From Flavivirga rizhaonensis (GTDB taxonomy: Bacteria; Bacteroidota; Bacteroidia; Flavobacteriales; Flavobacteriaceae): DNA of 64,000 bases. The notes beneath the pieces are model-generated. The model was not told the origin of the DNA. It did no database searches and was given only the letters and a program-made list of their open reading frames with translations. The stretch spans positions 31,663-95,662 of the forward strand of contig NZ_SRSO01000022.1 in the NCBI RefSeq assembly GCF_004791695.1. The letters run 5' to 3'. The translations under genes were made by a program, and so were the position numbers. Within the stretch, counting starts at the first letter, position 1. Each line of letters begins with the position of its first letter. This document shows, piece after piece, positions 62,580-64,000 of the stretch.

Positions 62580-62594
62580 TCAATTTGCGTGCCA
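62580..62594 (-). promoter_or_regulatory. Sigma-54 (RpoN) promoter
   Basis: On the minus strand TGGCACGCAAATTGA: TGGCACG-N4-TTGA, with GG-N10-GA. It points at the operon starting at 62514. The same TTGGCACGC core occurs at 60144-60158. Confidence 0.7.
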
Positions 62595-62887
62595 AAAATA
62601 TAAGTTGTTGATTTACATAAAGTTAATAGTGTTAATTGTTTCGGTCTCAAAAAGAAACTACATAGTTTTAAATGCAAATCACATAATCAACAATGATATT
62701 ACCAGATATAATGTGATACCTCACATGCGTTCGGTATGACGACGTGATACTATAAATAATAGAAATCATAATAAAGAAAATTATGTACTCGGTATTATAT
62801 TGTTTTTTAAACTGCTAATATTGTTCGAATTCGAATTCATAGGTGTTTTTATAAAAAGCCCTATTTTTATAAAAACTAACTATTTTA
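62595..62887. other. Intergenic stretch upstream of the zinc-ribbon membrane protein gene
   Basis: About 290 bases with no gene. A segment around 62710-62750 (gtgatacctc acatgcgttc ggtatgacga) is repeat-like. The palindrome tcgaattcga (62825-62834) lies close to the next gene's start region. Confidence 0.4.
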
Positions 62888-63880
62888 ATGAAAACCAACC
62901 TCGAGACTTGTAAAAATTGTGAGAATCAATTTGATGAAACATTTAAGTTTTGTCCACATTGTGGTCAGCAAACCAAAGAAGATCTCACGGTTGGTGTCTT
63001 GTTTTATAATACAATAAGTAATTATTTTTCTTTTGATGCGCGCTTTTTTAAAAGCTTTTTGCCTTTATTATTTAACCCAGGGTATTTGGCTAAAAAATTT
63101 ATAGAAGGCAAACGTTTGATGTACTTGCATCCTGCTCAATTATACTTGTTCGTGTCAGTTGTATTTTTCTTTTTATTATCGACAGTAGTAGTACGAGATC
63201 AAGTGCAAAGTTTTGATACTTCCATGAAGAAAACATTAGAGACACCTTTAATTTCTGATAGTACAAAAGCAAAAGCACAACAAGTTTTAGATTCTATAGA
63301 ATTTGATAGTGTTTTACAGCCTTTAAAAGAAAAAGGAATTCCTGGTTTGAAAGCGTCTGAGGTTAAAGTTTTGGATTCTTTAATAAAAGCTAGCAGCAAA
63401 AAAAAGACAACAAATACATTAACTTTTGATTTTGATCAAAAAAAAGTAGATTCTTTGATAGCTATTAATGCTTCTGATGTAGCTGTTTATAAGGAAATGG
63501 GTATGAGTGATGATGCTGGTTATATTACTAGGAAATTCTATATGCAAGTTCTTAAGTTTTATAAACAGCGTAATGGTGGGCAGCTTTTGCAAGCAGTTTA
63601 CGATACGATTCCTATTTCGTTATTTGTTTTATTACCGATTTTTGCTTTTATACTAAAGTTGTTGTTTTATAGGCGTGGGCATTATGCGCATCACCTGGTG
63701 TTTAGTTTTTATTTTTTCTCATTTTTATTCACTGTTTTCAGCTTAATTCTAATAGCAAATAACTTTTTTGAAATTTCGGCTTGGATAGATTGGCTGCTTG
63801 TGGTATCAACTTTTTTCTATTTATTGGTGGCTATCAAGCGGTTTTACAATCATGGTTGGTTTTTGAGTTTTATAACCTGA
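62888..63880 (+). CDS. DUF3667-like membrane protein with zinc ribbon
   Basis: The 330-residue protein begins with a zinc ribbon (CKNCENQFDETFKFCPHCGQQ, four Cys), then TVGVLFYNTISNYFSFDARFFKSFLPLLFNPGYLAKKFIEGKRLMYLHPAQLYLFVSVVFF, the DUF3667 signature. A soluble region follows and then several spans near the C-terminus. It is a common Bacteroidota membrane protein of unknown function. It is divergent from the sigma-54 operon. Confidence 0.85.
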   Translation: MKTNLETCKNCENQFDETFKFCPHCGQQTKEDLTVGVLFYNTISNYFSFDARFFKSFLPLLFNPGYLAKKFIEGKRLMYLHPAQLYLFVSVVFFFLLSTVVVRDQVQSFDTSMKKTLETPLISDSTKAKAQQVLDSIEFDSVLQPLKEKGIPGLKASEVKVLDSLIKASSKKKTTNTLTFDFDQKKVDSLIAINASDVAVYKEMGMSDDAGYITRKFYMQVLKFYKQRNGGQLLQAVYDTIPISLFVLLPIFAFILKLLFYRRGHYAHHLVFSFYFFSFLFTVFSLILIANNFFEISAWIDWLLVVSTFFYLLVAIKRFYNHGWFLSFIT

Positions 63881-63975
63881 GTTCGGCCTAAGAAACTCAT
63901 ATTTATAGTATAGAAAAAGCAGAATATTTAGTAAATTAAAGTGTTGAATTCTAATTAACTAACATTATTCTGCTT

Positions 63976-64000
63976 ATGATTTCTAAAGATAAAATTACTG
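63976..64000 (+). CDS. Start of a possible transposase, cut by the window end
   Basis: ATG 63976 opens MISKDKIT before the window ends. The N-terminus resembles IS982-family transposases of Bacteroidota, and a 10-base inverted repeat (aagcagaata / tattctgctt, about 63919-63975) lies just upstream. With only eight residues this is weak; an unrelated gene is quite possible. Confidence 0.3.

Noticed and set aside
1..64000. CRISPR array, tRNA, rRNA, phage or plasmid origin
   Set aside because: No regular spacer-repeat pattern, cloverleaf or rRNA sequence, phage structural gene or replication gene was found by eye; a tool search could still find a tRNA.

Overview
The window looks like chromosomal DNA of a marine, alga-associated member of the Bacteroidota, most likely Flavobacteriaceae. 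The DNA is visibly AT-rich, Shine-Dalgarno sequences are mostly absent, and at least two promoters fit the Bacteroidota pattern (TTG, 19-20 bases, TAnnTTTG). Other markers are type IX secretion C-terminal sorting domains, outer-membrane beta-barrel proteins with a carboxypeptidase-like N-terminus, a CAL67264-type small membrane protein before ettA, DUF4834, and two probable carrageenases. I saw no rRNA, tRNA or CRISPR array.

Layout. 1-4.8 kb is accessory: a deaminase-like lipoprotein cut by the left edge, then a Nif11-like small protein, a 2-oxoglutarate-dioxygenase-like protein and an HTTM-like membrane protein (a candidate RiPP-type cassette), then a decayed lipoprotein gene. 5.1-7.3 kb holds ettA and small membrane proteins. 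7.7-21.3 kb is a co-directional set of eight genes: a coiled-coil protein, two soluble proteins of unknown function, an AAA+ ATPase, a NudK-like Nudix hydrolase and three membrane proteins. A divergent pair (a lambda-carrageenase-like enzyme and a small sorted protein) sits inside it. 21.5-28.7 kb is general metabolism and regulation: lipocalin-like lipoprotein, MarR-GNAT fusion, arginase family, coiled-coil membrane protein, Crp/Fnr regulator, fumC and peroxiredoxin. 28.9-35.7 kb holds an iota-carrageenase-like lipoprotein, an outer-membrane receptor, arsC, a HAD phosphatase, a secreted-protein gene broken by a small inverted-repeat element, and prfB with its programmed frameshift.

36.0-43.2 kb is a polysaccharide cluster: three GT2 enzymes, an ATP-grasp/HAD pair, a GT14 enzyme and two membrane proteins. 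44.7-53.5 kb is mostly housekeeping: threonine aldolase, YbaB, an S9 oligopeptidase, a cysteine-synthase-like enzyme followed by an alpha-oxoamine synthase (plausibly cysteate synthase and cysteate acyltransferase for sulfonolipids), a GNAT-like protein, an outer-membrane protein and DUF4834. 53.5-58.7 kb is YfhO, a GT4-like glycosyltransferase and a flippase. 58.8-62.6 kb carries two paralogous secreted proteins and a third small secreted protein. Two good sigma-54 promoter matches precede these units and a sequence of about 52 bases is duplicated in front of two of the start codons. The window ends with a zinc-ribbon membrane protein and the first codons of a possible transposase.

Most promising for novelty: the Nif11/dioxygenase/HTTM cassette, the AAA+/coiled-coil/membrane locus, the sigma-54-linked secreted paralogs, and the 160-bp element whose removal exactly restores a signal peptide. 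Dispersed flavobacterial-type intergenic repeats fill many gaps, and one of them now encodes the N-terminus of a glycosyltransferase.
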